A stretch of 31,166 nt of DNA from a virus. A model generated the notes under the pieces. The model made no database searches and was not told where the DNA came from. It saw only the letters and a list, made by a program, of their open reading frames with translations. Made by a program: the position numbers and the translations under genes. Location: the IMG/VR virus record IMGVR_UViG_3300006854_000042, positions 1 to 31,166 of that record. One strand, written 5' to 3'. Below are positions 23,937-29,201 of the stretch, in pieces. The stretch's first letter is position 1. Every line of letters starts with the position of its first letter.

Positions 23937-23966
23937 GTGGTATTGACCAGGACTGTGGTATTGACC
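23937..23966. promoter_or_regulatory. Tandem GTGGTATTGACC repeats in the divergent control region
   Basis: Two identical 12-mers occupy 23937-23948 and 23955-23966, 18 bp apart. They lie in an 86-bp gap between the leftward block (GTG near 23910) and the rightward six-gene operon (ATG 23997). The embedded TTGACC could act as a -35 element for rightward transcription, but no good -10 follows. A regulator bound to both copies is the simplest reading. Confidence 0.6.
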
Positions 23967-23996
23967 TGCGCGGGGGAATCAGCTAAGGGGCGAGGC

Positions 23997-24194
23997 ATGA
24001 CCAAGCAGCAGCACGACGCGCTCCGTGCCGGCGCCGATACCCTTCGATGGGTGCTCGCCATCATTCATCGCGAGTTCTGCGGCAAGGTCAGCGGCGTCGG
24101 ATGCGACGACTGCCCGGTCTGCAAGGGCATGTACGAGAAGGCGTACGCGATGGACGGAGTGCTGCACGAGCTGTTGGCCGAGGTGAAGCCATGA
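23997..24194 (+). CDS. Small cysteine-containing protein (65 aa)
   Basis: First gene of the rightward operon. An AAGGGG/GAGG purine site precedes the ATG. The protein is helical (MTKQQHDALRAGADTLRWVL) with a GCDDCPVCKGM segment, where C-x-x-C-x-x-C could bind zinc with an upstream FCGK. It ends in ATGA overlap with the next gene. No family recognised; a role in early takeover is inferred only from position. Confidence 0.65.
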   Translation: MTKQQHDALRAGADTLRWVLAIIHREFCGKVSGVGCDDCPVCKGMYEKAYAMDGVLHELLAEVKP

Positions 24195-24652
24195 CCATCC
24201 GGGACGACATCGCGAAGGGGCCGCGGTTCGAACTGGCCGGCGACGGCTACCGCGACCCGCTGAAGATTCCGTGCGTGGCCTGCTCGTGCGACGGCGGCAC
24301 GGACCGTTCGACCGGCCTCTGCCGCGCGTGCTGGCGGGCATGGCGGTTCGGGATGGCCATGATGGCGGCGCCGTACCTGCCGGCTGGAACTGGCGTCGAG
24401 CGGTTCACCTGCGCCGGTTGCGGGGGTCCACATCGACGCGAGGAATGCCCCGTTGAGAAGCTTCCGCAGATCGGACCATGGAGCGGCAAGCTGATCGAGA
24501 CGCAGATGACACCCGAGCAGATGGCGCGCTCCCGGTGCCCGTCGTGCGGCGCGTTCCCGGCGGGCACGCTCGAGGAGCGGCTACGGCACGAGCTCGGGCA
24601 CGGTGCGGACGGCGTGTACTGCCCGGACGCGTGGCACAAGGCCAAGCCGTGA
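24191..24652 (+). CDS. Zinc-ribbon protein (153 aa)
   Basis: ATGA start overlap at 24191. Three cysteine clusters are visible: CVACSCDGGTDRSTGLCRAC near residues 30-50, CAGCGGPHRREEC near 78-90, and CPSCGA near 120, each like a zinc knuckle or ribbon. Between them are helical linkers. This looks like a multi-zinc-ribbon nucleic-acid or protein-binding protein, but no known family is identified. It is the longest gene of its operon. Confidence 0.7.
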   Translation: MTIRDDIAKGPRFELAGDGYRDPLKIPCVACSCDGGTDRSTGLCRACWRAWRFGMAMMAAPYLPAGTGVERFTCAGCGGPHRREECPVEKLPQIGPWSGKLIETQMTPEQMARSRCPSCGAFPAGTLEERLRHELGHGADGVYCPDAWHKAKP

Positions 24653-24858
24653 AGCGCGAGCCCCGCACCGAGTTCACGATGGACGGCAGCCCGCACTACA
24701 CCGGACTCGAGGACTGCTGCGGTCTCGGCGTGCACAAGGGCTGCGGCGGCGTGATCCATCGCGAGTCGGTCTACGGCCCGTCGTTCATCTACGAGTGCGA
24801 CGGCTGCGACGTGTGCGAGACGGGGAACGGCTCGATGCCAGAGACGGAGGACGCATGA
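24649..24858 (+). CDS. Small zinc-ribbon-like protein (69 aa)
   Basis: Starts at GTG 24649 (GTGA overlap with the previous stop). Sequence features: DCCGLGVHKGCGGVIHRESV and YECDGCDVCETG, giving two paired cysteine/histidine sets that could hold one zinc ion. The protein is acidic at the C-terminus. Similar small zinc-ribbon proteins are common in phage early operons, with unknown functions. Confidence 0.65.
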   Translation: MKREPRTEFTMDGSPHYTGLEDCCGLGVHKGCGGVIHRESVYGPSFIYECDGCDVCETGNGSMPETEDA

Positions 24859-25088
24859 AGTACCTCGACCCCAAGTTCAGCTCGCGGCCGGCGAGCAAGG
24901 CGTACCGGGACAACTGGGACCGGGTGTTCGGGCGGCCCGACGGCATCACGCTCACTCGCCCGGGGATTGGGCCATCGACGTGGGAAGGGTCGGTCAGCGA
25001 GCCCCGTCCGGCGCTGCAGGGAACGACCAAGCGCGAGGTGGACCAAATCCTCGGCCGGCCCAAGAAGCCACGGAGGCGGAAGCCGTGA
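24855..25088 (+). CDS. Small hypothetical protein (77 aa)
   Basis: ATGA overlap sets the start. The N-terminus MKYLDPKFSSRPASKAYRDN then WDRVFGR is of a type I associate with tiny conserved phage proteins (D-P-K-F ... Y-R-D-N). The rest is Pro/Gly/Arg-rich and ends in a very basic tail (RPKKPRRRKP), which could bind nucleic acid. No cysteines. Function unknown. Confidence 0.6.
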   Translation: MKYLDPKFSSRPASKAYRDNWDRVFGRPDGITLTRPGIGPSTWEGSVSEPRPALQGTTKREVDQILGRPKKPRRRKP

Positions 25089-25372
25089 GCCTGCGCGACC
25101 ATCCGGACTTCGCTGCCTGGACCGAGGCGGGCCATTGCTGGACCTGCGGCGGGGTCGTCGTCGCCTACTTCGGGGACAGCCTCAACTACCCGCCCGAGCG
25201 CGAGTTCCCGGGCCGCCCCTCGTGGCCCGACTGCTGCCTCGTGAACCTGTACGACGGCGGCCTCTACAGGCGGTGCAAGGAAGATGTGGCCAGGGAGCGG
25301 GCGTACTGGGCGTCGGCCGCCGGGAGAGCCGAGGAGGCGGTGTGGCTCACGTACCTCAGCGCGCAGCGATGA
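25085..25372 (+). CDS. Small hypothetical protein with a CxxC (95 aa)
   Basis: GTGA overlap sets the GTG start. Contains WTEAGHCWTCGGVVVAYFGD, then PDCCLVN and RRCKED, so four to five cysteines could bind one zinc. The C-terminal half is helical. No family recognised. It follows the translational-coupling pattern of the operon. Confidence 0.6.
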   Translation: MSLRDHPDFAAWTEAGHCWTCGGVVVAYFGDSLNYPPEREFPGRPSWPDCCLVNLYDGGLYRRCKEDVARERAYWASAAGRAEEAVWLTYLSAQR

Positions 25373-25587
25373 CCGTGACGGACGAATCCCTTTCCGACCT
25401 CCGAGTCCGCCTCGCGACGGAGTTCCCCTGGCTCGTCACCAGCCCAACGGCGCGGCGCCTGGCGGACATCGTCCTCGCGCTCGCCGGCAACTCCGAGTGC
25501 CTCGACTACGACGTGCTCGCCGAGGCCTGCCGGACCGTGGCCGTCGCGATGGGTCTCCCTGAAGCGCCGAGAGCCAGGGCGAACTGA
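25369..25587 (+). CDS. Small helical protein, last of rightward operon (72 aa)
   Basis: ATGA overlap start. The protein is helical with an amphipathic pattern (ESLSDLRVRLATEFPWLVTS, then ARRLADIVLALAGN). The C-terminal segment is Ala/Arg-rich. Function unknown. Immediately after its TGA begins the 0.9-kb motif-rich stretch without a convincing gene; no T-tract terminator was found. Confidence 0.6.
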   Translation: MTVTDESLSDLRVRLATEFPWLVTSPTARRLADIVLALAGNSECLDYDVLAEACRTVAVAMGLPEAPRARAN

Positions 25588-25599
25588 CCCGCGTCGGGT

Positions 25600-25624
25600 A
25601 ATTGCGGTCGGCTTGACCGGTATT
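25600..25624 (+). repeat. AATTGCGGTC-N4-TGACCGGTATT copy 1
   Basis: AATTGCGGTC (25600-25609), four variable bases, then TGACCGGTATT (25614-25624). The first half (GGTC) and second half (GACC) form an inverted repeat around the spacer. A second copy lies at 25945-25969. Likely a protein-binding site. Confidence 0.55.
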
Positions 25625-25669
25625 GGCGGAGTGCGGCAGAGGGCCCGAGGGGGTCATTTTGTGGGCGGG

Positions 25670-25793
25670 GATGTACACCCACACATCACCCACCCCCGGT
25701 CGCTGGGGGGATACCCCTGACTACACGGGGGTACACGCGACGACCAGTGTGTGTACGTACGGTGAGCGTATCGTAGAGCACATGGTGTACATC
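25670..25793. promoter_or_regulatory. Cluster of GTGTAC-type elements, including a 10-bp inverted repeat
   Basis: GATGTACACC (25670-25679) and its exact reverse complement GGTGTACATC (25784-25793) flank further GGGTACACG (25729-25737) and GTGTACGTAC (25751-25760) elements. The core TGTACA is itself a palindrome. The spacing is irregular. Operator cluster or origin iterons are possible readings. Confidence 0.4.
25693..25731. other. Alternating C and G runs
   Basis: CCCCC, GGGGGG, CCCC and GGGGG follow each other with short spacers. Each G run can pair with either neighbouring C run, giving mutually exclusive hairpins. This may act as an attenuator-like or DNA structural element; chance in GC-rich DNA is not excluded. 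Confidence 0.3.
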
Positions 25794-25944
25794 TCGCGCG
25801 CCACCTAACACCGCGTTCCTGCTGTGCATTGTGGGCGGTCCGCGCTCTCCAGTTGACGTAATCGCCCTTATCGGCACATTCAGTGATTACGGGCACTTGC
25901 GCGCGATTGGCGGAGGTTGGTGTACCGTTCAGTGCCTCGAGGCG

Positions 25945-25969
25945 AATTGCGGTCAAGCTGACCGGTATT
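25945..25969 (+). repeat. AATTGCGGTC-N4-TGACCGGTATT copy 2
   Basis: Same layout as the copy at 25600: AATTGCGGTC, four bases (AAGC), TGACCGGTATT, then CCC. The central GGTCAAGCTGACC contains GGTCA/TGACC inverted arms. The two copies lie 345 bp apart. Confidence 0.55.
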
Positions 25970-26030
25970 CCCGGCCGCCCGGTCGACACACTGCTCACCA
26001 AAAGCCGGACCGTAGCGCCCGGGTTGTTGC

Positions 26031-26060
26031 GGAGCGCGCGGCGAGGTAGCTCCGCGCTCC
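26031..26060. repeat. 8-bp inverted repeat
   Basis: GGAGCGCG and CGCGCTCC are separated by 14 bases and can form a stable stem-loop. No T-tract follows, so it is not a standard terminator. A pyrimidine-rich tract follows on the plus strand. Confidence 0.4.
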
Positions 26061-26212
26061 CTGCCCCATCCCCATCCGCCCCCATCCGACCCGCCCTGCC
26101 CTGCCCAGTCCCGCCGCAGTCCTGTCGTCGGGCTTCCCTGCGCCGTTCCGGCTCCGGGTAGCGCCCTCGGCTCGCCCTACGTCGGCAGGTTAACTCCCGA
26201 AGTGACTACGGG

Positions 26213-26227
26213 GCTCGTCTGACGAGC
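26213..26227. repeat. 7-bp palindrome
   Basis: GCTCGTC-T-GACGAGC is a perfect inverted repeat with one central base, a shape typical for a dimeric repressor or recombinase site. Confidence 0.4.
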
Positions 26228-26292
26228 GCGCGAACCATGGGTAGCACGTGACGGTTTGCGGCACAAGGAGGTGGCTTACGGGAGTTGCGGTT

Positions 26293-26316
26293 GTGGTACT
26301 GACCGTGGTAACGACC
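26293..26316 (+). repeat. Tandem GTGGTACTGACC / GTGGTAACGACC
   Basis: Two directly adjacent 12-mers that match the divergent-region motif GTGGTATTGACC at eleven and ten positions respectively. They lie about 170 bp upstream of the HTH gene, so they may control it. Confidence 0.5.
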
Positions 26317-26483
26317 AGTGTGCGTGGGTTGCGGCTGTGACATAAGCCTGCGGCGTCAGCGGGCGGGCGCGGTGAGCAAGTCGGCAACGACGGGCCCGTG
26401 TCGCAGCCTGTTCCGGGCCTGGATGTGGGGCAACCCCTCCACGCTCGGCACCAGGGCAGGATCGGCCGCAACCCACGTGAACC

Positions 26484-26708
26484 ATGCCCTGGTCAGGTAG
26501 ACCCGCCGCTCGCAAGCCGCCACCGGGGCCTGCTGGGTGGTTCTCGGTGCGGGACATCGCGCGGTCGCTGCGCGTGCACGAGGACACGATTCAGGCGGCC
26601 ATCCGCGCGGGGCAGCTGGTGGCGTCGAAGGTGGGGCGGGCGTACCGGGTGTCGCCGGCGGCGCTCGACGCCTACTTGGCTTCGCGGTCGTCGTTGCCGG
26701 TCGATTGA
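26484..26708 (+). CDS. Excisionase-type helix-turn-helix DNA-binding protein (74 aa)
   Basis: Residues 20-68 match the HTH_17/MerR-like excisionase domain: FSVRDIARSLRVHEDTIQAA (first and recognition helices), then IRAGQLVASKVGRAYRVSP (wing) and AALDAYLAS (C-terminal helix). The pattern corresponds to L-T-V-E-E-V-A-x-x-L-G-V-S. Such proteins act as directionality factors or small transcription regulators. The ATG at 26484 gives a Pro-rich leader but no ribosome site; a GTG at 26547 preceded by GGGTGG gives 53 aa and may be the true start. The gene's end overlaps the facing minus-strand gene by 37 bp. It lies downstream of the repeat-rich region. Confidence 0.75.
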   Translation: MPWSGRPAARKPPPGPAGWFSVRDIARSLRVHEDTIQAAIRAGQLVASKVGRAYRVSPAALDAYLASRSSLPVD

Positions 26709-26872
26709 GCCGCCCACTCCTCCCTGAGGATGCAGGGTTCTTCGGCAGGCGTGAGCAAGCCGCCGCACTTCGGGCACCAGCCGATGCTCCCGTTAGGACC
26801 GCGCACGTGCCTGCACTCCCGCCGCGCCGCCTCTTGGTTGTACCTGCGCAGCTCCTCGACGTCTGGGTTCAT
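26672..26872 (-). CDS. Small zinc-binding-like protein (66 aa)
   Basis: Last gene of the leftward accessory block. ATG at 26872 in ATGA overlap with the upstream gene. Contains RRECRHVRGPNGSIGWCPKC and GGLLTPAEEPC, a C-x-H/C-x-x-C set that probably binds zinc. The N-terminus is helical. It ends inside the facing HTH gene. Function unknown. Confidence 0.6.
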   Translation of the reverse strand: MNPDVEELRRYNQEAARRECRHVRGPNGSIGWCPKCGGLLTPAEEPCILREEWAAQSTGNDDREAK

Positions 26873-27054
26873 TGCGCCAGCCTCCTGTTGACGAACACGA
26901 CCACGGCTCCAGCCGCGTAGCCTGCAGCCCACGCGAGAGCAGGGCATACGACAGCAGGCACAGACCCGGGCAGCAATCTCACGCAGGCCAACCCTGCCGC
27001 AGCGCCCGCTACCCCGGCAATCACCTTCAGCACAATCGCCCTGCGCAAGCTCAC
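26869..27054 (-). CDS. Two-helix membrane protein (61 aa)
   Basis: Starts with GTG (GTGA overlap with the upstream gene). Two hydrophobic segments, about residues 8-25 (VLKVIAGVAGAAAGLACV) and 33-54 (PAVVCPALAWAAGYAAGAVV), are separated by a short Pro/Gly loop. The N-terminus (SLRR) and C-terminus (NRRLAQ) are basic, suggesting both in the cytoplasm. The size and two-helix layout fit class II holins, but no endolysin is nearby. A membrane anchor or immunity protein is equally possible. Confidence 0.6.
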   Translation of the reverse strand: MSLRRAIVLKVIAGVAGAAAGLACVRLLPGSVPAVVCPALAWAAGYAAGAVVVFVNRRLAQ

Positions 27055-27290
27055 GACGCCAGCGCTCCAATCGGCATGCCCAGCACTCTCTCACGGTCCG
27101 TCGCGCCTCGCACCACCTGACCCACCGGCACGCGTGTACAGCGGCTGGCGTAGCGCCCTAGGCCCACTACGATTCGCACGGTGGCTACGTCCTCGACCAC
27201 GAGCAGCACCTTCGCCACCCTGGGCGGTCGCTTCCCTGGGTCGTGCCTCACGATTACGTGGTCGCCTACGTGGAGATCCATGGCTGTCAT
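27051..27290 (-). CDS. Small beta-rich protein (79 aa)
   Basis: AAGGAAGG lies about six bases before the ATG at 27290, one of the clearest ribosome sites of the block. The sequence MDLHVGDHVIVRHDPGKRPP, then VAKVLLVVEDVATVRIVVGL suggests a small SH3-like or KOW-like beta barrel, which could bind nucleic acid or protein. It is the first gene after a 400-bp gap, so it may head its own transcript. Function unknown. Confidence 0.6.
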   Translation of the reverse strand: MTAMDLHVGDHVIVRHDPGKRPPRVAKVLLVVEDVATVRIVVGLGRYASRCTRVPVGQVVRGATDRERVLGMPIGALAS

Positions 27291-27693
27291 TGGGTACCTT
27301 CCTTTCGCTTCCTACACCGCTACAACCCCCGTGCTCTCCATCTGAGCGCGGGTCCGGTCCCGGGGTCGCTGCCCACCCTGGTGGTCGGTTGCTGCTGTCC
27401 TGGGTGCCGGCCTGGCGCCTGCTAGCCCGAGGGGGTGCACGAGCGGCGACGCGTGGTCGTAGCCCCTGCACTCACTCGCGCCTCTGAGCGCTTACGGTGT
27501 TCCGGCTGATCGGGCCATGCCCCCACGGGCAATCGTCCAGCTTCCGGGGCTAACGGTGGTCCCCGGCGGCCGTGCGTTCCTGCACTGGACTTCCCGGCGT
27601 GGTCGTCACGCTTCGGCGGCGATTCCAGGGCCACAGGCCAGGTGCACATACGGGCCACCCGTGCCTCCCCTGTCGTTCGTCCGCTACGCAGAA
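27291..27693 (-). other. 403-bp stretch without a convincing gene
   Basis: A 91-codon frame (27422-27697) starts in perfect ATGA overlap with the upstream gene, but its composition is Arg/Pro/Gly/Ser-rich with no protein-like pattern. By my count about two thirds of its third codon positions are G or C, below the clear genes here. The stretch may be a decayed gene or a leader for the next gene. I see no terminator or consensus promoter. Confidence 0.4.
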
Positions 27694-27876
27694 TCATCGC
27701 GGCTTGATTGCCTTCCGCATTGCCCGGGCGAGCACGTTCCAGCCGCGCCCAACATCGGCATCGCTCTGCCGGTCTCGTAGACGTCCGGCGAGCTCCATCG
27801 CAGTTTCGGCGCGCAACCCAACTCGGACCAGCTTGCGACGGCCGTCGTCGTTCACGCGCTCGACGACCCAGGTCAT
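27694..27876 (-). CDS. Small basic helical protein (60 aa)
   Basis: The ATG at 27876 overlaps the upstream TGA as ATGA. The sequence starts with WVVERVNDDGRRKLVRVGLR, then a helix (AETAMELAGRLRD), and ends basic (ARAMRKAIKPR). No cysteines or membrane segment. Function unknown. The longer frame upstream is read-through of the DUF3307 gene. Confidence 0.55.
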   Translation of the reverse strand: MTWVVERVNDDGRRKLVRVGLRAETAMELAGRLRDRQSDADVGRGWNVLARAMRKAIKPR

Positions 27877-28262
27877 CGCGGCAACCACCTCAGCGCCGCG
27901 CCGTTGATCAGCACGTGCATGACGTTGTCCGCGATGATGAGCAGCCACACCGCGAGCCACGGCGGCCGACCCGCCGGGTAGCCGGTGCCGCTACACAGCG
28001 CCCATGGTGGATTACCGGGCCCGAGGAAATTCTTTGCCCAGACCACGAAACGCGCGAGCCGCCAGCGGTCGATCATGAAGTGTGTGCCGACGATGACCGC
28101 GAGCGCAGTCACCGACGGACGCAGGAACAGGAACGGCAGCGCGTAGGTGAACACATGGGCCAGCGCCGCGACAGAGCGCTTGGTCTTCTCGTTCGCCATC
28201 CAGTCGCTTTGAAGCACGTAGTCGCCCACGGCGTGAGCTACGAGTTGGTCGGCGGTGATCAC
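27873..28262 (-). CDS. DUF3307-family membrane protein (129 aa)
   Basis: The start is a GTG at 28262 (GTGA overlap). The N-terminus ITADQLVAHAVGDYVLQSDW carries the H-x3-D-x3-Q-x-D-W-M pattern that opens DUF3307 proteins. Then follow LAHVFTYALPFLFL (membrane helix), VTALAVIVGTHFMIDRWRLA, and a C-terminal helix ending in VMHVLINGAALRWL. The family is found in phages and bacteria, is integral membrane, and has no settled function. Loss of a middle segment is not seen; the length is a little short for the family. Its cytoplasmic partners are unknown. Confidence 0.75.
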   Translation of the reverse strand: MITADQLVAHAVGDYVLQSDWMANEKTKRSVAALAHVFTYALPFLFLRPSVTALAVIVGTHFMIDRWRLARFVVWAKNFLGPGNPPWALCSGTGYPAGRPPWLAVWLLIIADNVMHVLINGAALRWLPR

Positions 28263-28540
28263 CGCTTCCCTCCCGTTGCGCCCTGTCGAGCCGCCTTGGC
28301 TTGTTCCTCCGCGCGTTCCAACCACAGCCTCACGGTTCCATGGACGTCGCAATCGTCGTCGTCGATGAGTTCGAGCACGTCCTCAAACACGTCGCACTTC
28401 GTCTCAGCCTCGCGCGTGTCGAGCGCGGCGGTGATGGCGTCACACTCCTCGTCGTGGCCGATGAACACGACACCGTCGAGGTTGCCGCACAAGCCAAGCT
28501 GACGCGCCAGCGCGTGCGCGGCCTCCCTGTTGCTGCTCAT
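28259..28540 (-). CDS. Small acidic protein with repeated N-terminal domain (93 aa)
   Basis: ATG start in ATGA overlap with the microgene. The N-terminus MSSNREAAHALARQLGLCGN and the later DEECDAITAALDTREAE resemble those of the 105-aa protein at 28611, suggesting a shared domain. A strongly acidic patch (LELIDDDDCDVHG) and a helical C-terminus follow. The pattern could suit a DNA mimic or a binding adaptor, but that is guesswork. Confidence 0.6.
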   Translation of the reverse strand: MSSNREAAHALARQLGLCGNLDGVVFIGHDEECDAITAALDTREAETKCDVFEDVLELIDDDDCDVHGTVRLWLERAEEQAKAARQGATGGKR

Positions 28541-28614
28541 GGGCGCAACCTACCGAACGCAAATCCAACGATGAACGCGAGCACAACGAGAACGGCTCCG
28601 ACGTTGTGGCTCAT
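28537..28614 (-). CDS. 25-aa single-pass membrane microprotein
   Basis: ATG at 28614 gives MSHNVGAVLVVLAFIVGFAF then GRLRP and TGA. Its start overlaps the upstream stop (ATGA) and its stop overlaps the next start (ATGA), so both ends fit the operon's coupling pattern. Residues 5-20 form a hydrophobic helix, with Arg residues after it. Too short for most gene callers. A role in membrane modulation is possible, but there is no family. Confidence 0.55.
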   Translation of the reverse strand: MSHNVGAVLVVLAFIVGFAFGRLRP

Positions 28615-28928
28615 GGGGTTGCCTTTCGGCAGGCGGGGCAGGGGACAATTCCACCCATGTCAATCCGGTCGTCACAATCTGGGCACGAGTCTCTCCACGT
28701 CTCCGTCGCGGCGGGGGACGGCTGGTAGGCGAGGGCTTCGAGCGCCGAAACGAGCGCCCTGGTCTCCACCGTGGCGTGTGCCCACGCGACTTCTAGCGCC
28801 TCCCGCAGCACCTCCCGTCTCGCCACGGCGAGCGCAGCGGCAATGGCGTCGACCTCGGCTTCGATGCCAATCGCGTCCTCGCCAAACAGCCGCAGTGCCA
28901 GGGCGTGCGCGGCATCCCTATTACTCAC
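28611..28928 (-). CDS. Small protein with N-terminal repeat domain and C-terminal zinc ribbon (105 aa)
   Basis: GTG start (GTGA overlap). Residues 1-16 (MSNRDAAHALALRLFG) and the E-x-D-A-I-x-A-A-L motif match the paralogous protein at 28259. The C-terminus has CPDCDDRIDMGGIVPCPAC, a two-CxxC zinc ribbon. The middle is helical. It may be a two-domain nucleic-acid or protein-binding factor; function unknown. Confidence 0.6.
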   Translation of the reverse strand: MSNRDAAHALALRLFGEDAIGIEAEVDAIAAALAVARREVLREALEVAWAHATVETRALVSALEALAYQPSPAATETWRDSCPDCDDRIDMGGIVPCPACRKATP

Positions 28929-29131
28929 GGGGTCGCCTTTGGGTCGGGCAGCACGCGCTTGACGTAGCCCTGCTGTTCAATCGCCCACAGCGCGAAGTCG
29001 GACCCGTCGACGTAGAAGCGCCCGTCCTCTTCGATCAACGTCGCTGAGATGGGCGCCATGGCCAGTGTCTTTCGCACGGCGTCTACGCAACTTGGGTCCG
29101 TGTTCAAAAGCTCAACCTCTCGTCGGGGCAT
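28925..29131 (-). CDS. Small alpha/beta protein (68 aa)
   Basis: Starts at ATG 29131, inside the end of the previous microgene (20-bp overlap), with AAGGAG nearby. The sequence (VRKTLAMAPISATLIEEDGR, FYVDGSDFALWAIEQQGY) reads as a small alpha/beta fold. No metal or membrane motif. Function unknown. Confidence 0.6.
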   Translation of the reverse strand: MPRREVELLNTDPSCVDAVRKTLAMAPISATLIEEDGRFYVDGSDFALWAIEQQGYVKRVLPDPKATP

Positions 29132-29201
29132 CAGAACTCTCCTTGTTCTCGGCGGCAGCGTATGCGGCCCACATCTCCCGTACCAGCTCGTCCTCGGTCA
29201 C
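29112..29201 (-). CDS. 29-aa microprotein
   Basis: GTG at 29201 (GTGA overlap with the upstream stop) gives MTEDELVREMWAAYAAAENK then ESSDAPTRG. It is an amphipathic acidic helix. The gene ends 20 bp inside the next gene. It fits the operon pattern exactly and is too short for standard callers; it could also be a leader peptide that couples translation. Confidence 0.45.
   Translation of the reverse strand: MTEDELVREMWAAYAAAENKESSDAPTRG

Larger units (their letters stand above)
25588..26483. other. 0.9-kb non-coding, motif-rich junction (regulatory or origin candidate)
   Basis: No convincing gene is present. Open frames here lack ribosome sites or protein-like composition. The stretch contains two near-identical 25-bp motifs, five TGTAC/GTACA-type elements, alternating C and G runs, an 8-bp inverted repeat, a 7-bp palindrome, a pyrimidine-rich tract around 26060-26120, and a tandem GTGGTA repeat at 26293-26316. 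It lies between two facing gene blocks. It could hold a replication origin, terminators, or the switch operators; base composition alone does not decide. Confidence 0.55.

Noticed and set aside
25654-26085. 143-codon minus frame in the repeat-rich region
   Set aside because: No ribosome site, no protein-like pattern, and it runs through palindromes and repeats.
25588-26483. CRISPR array or transposon ends in the repeat-rich region
   Set aside because: Repeats are few, irregular and of several kinds; no regular spacers, terminal repeats or transposase gene were found.
26318-26500. 60-codon plus frame starting CVGCGCD
   Set aside because: Looks zinc-like at the very start, but has no ribosome site and quickly turns into low-complexity sequence; the HTH frame overlaps its end.
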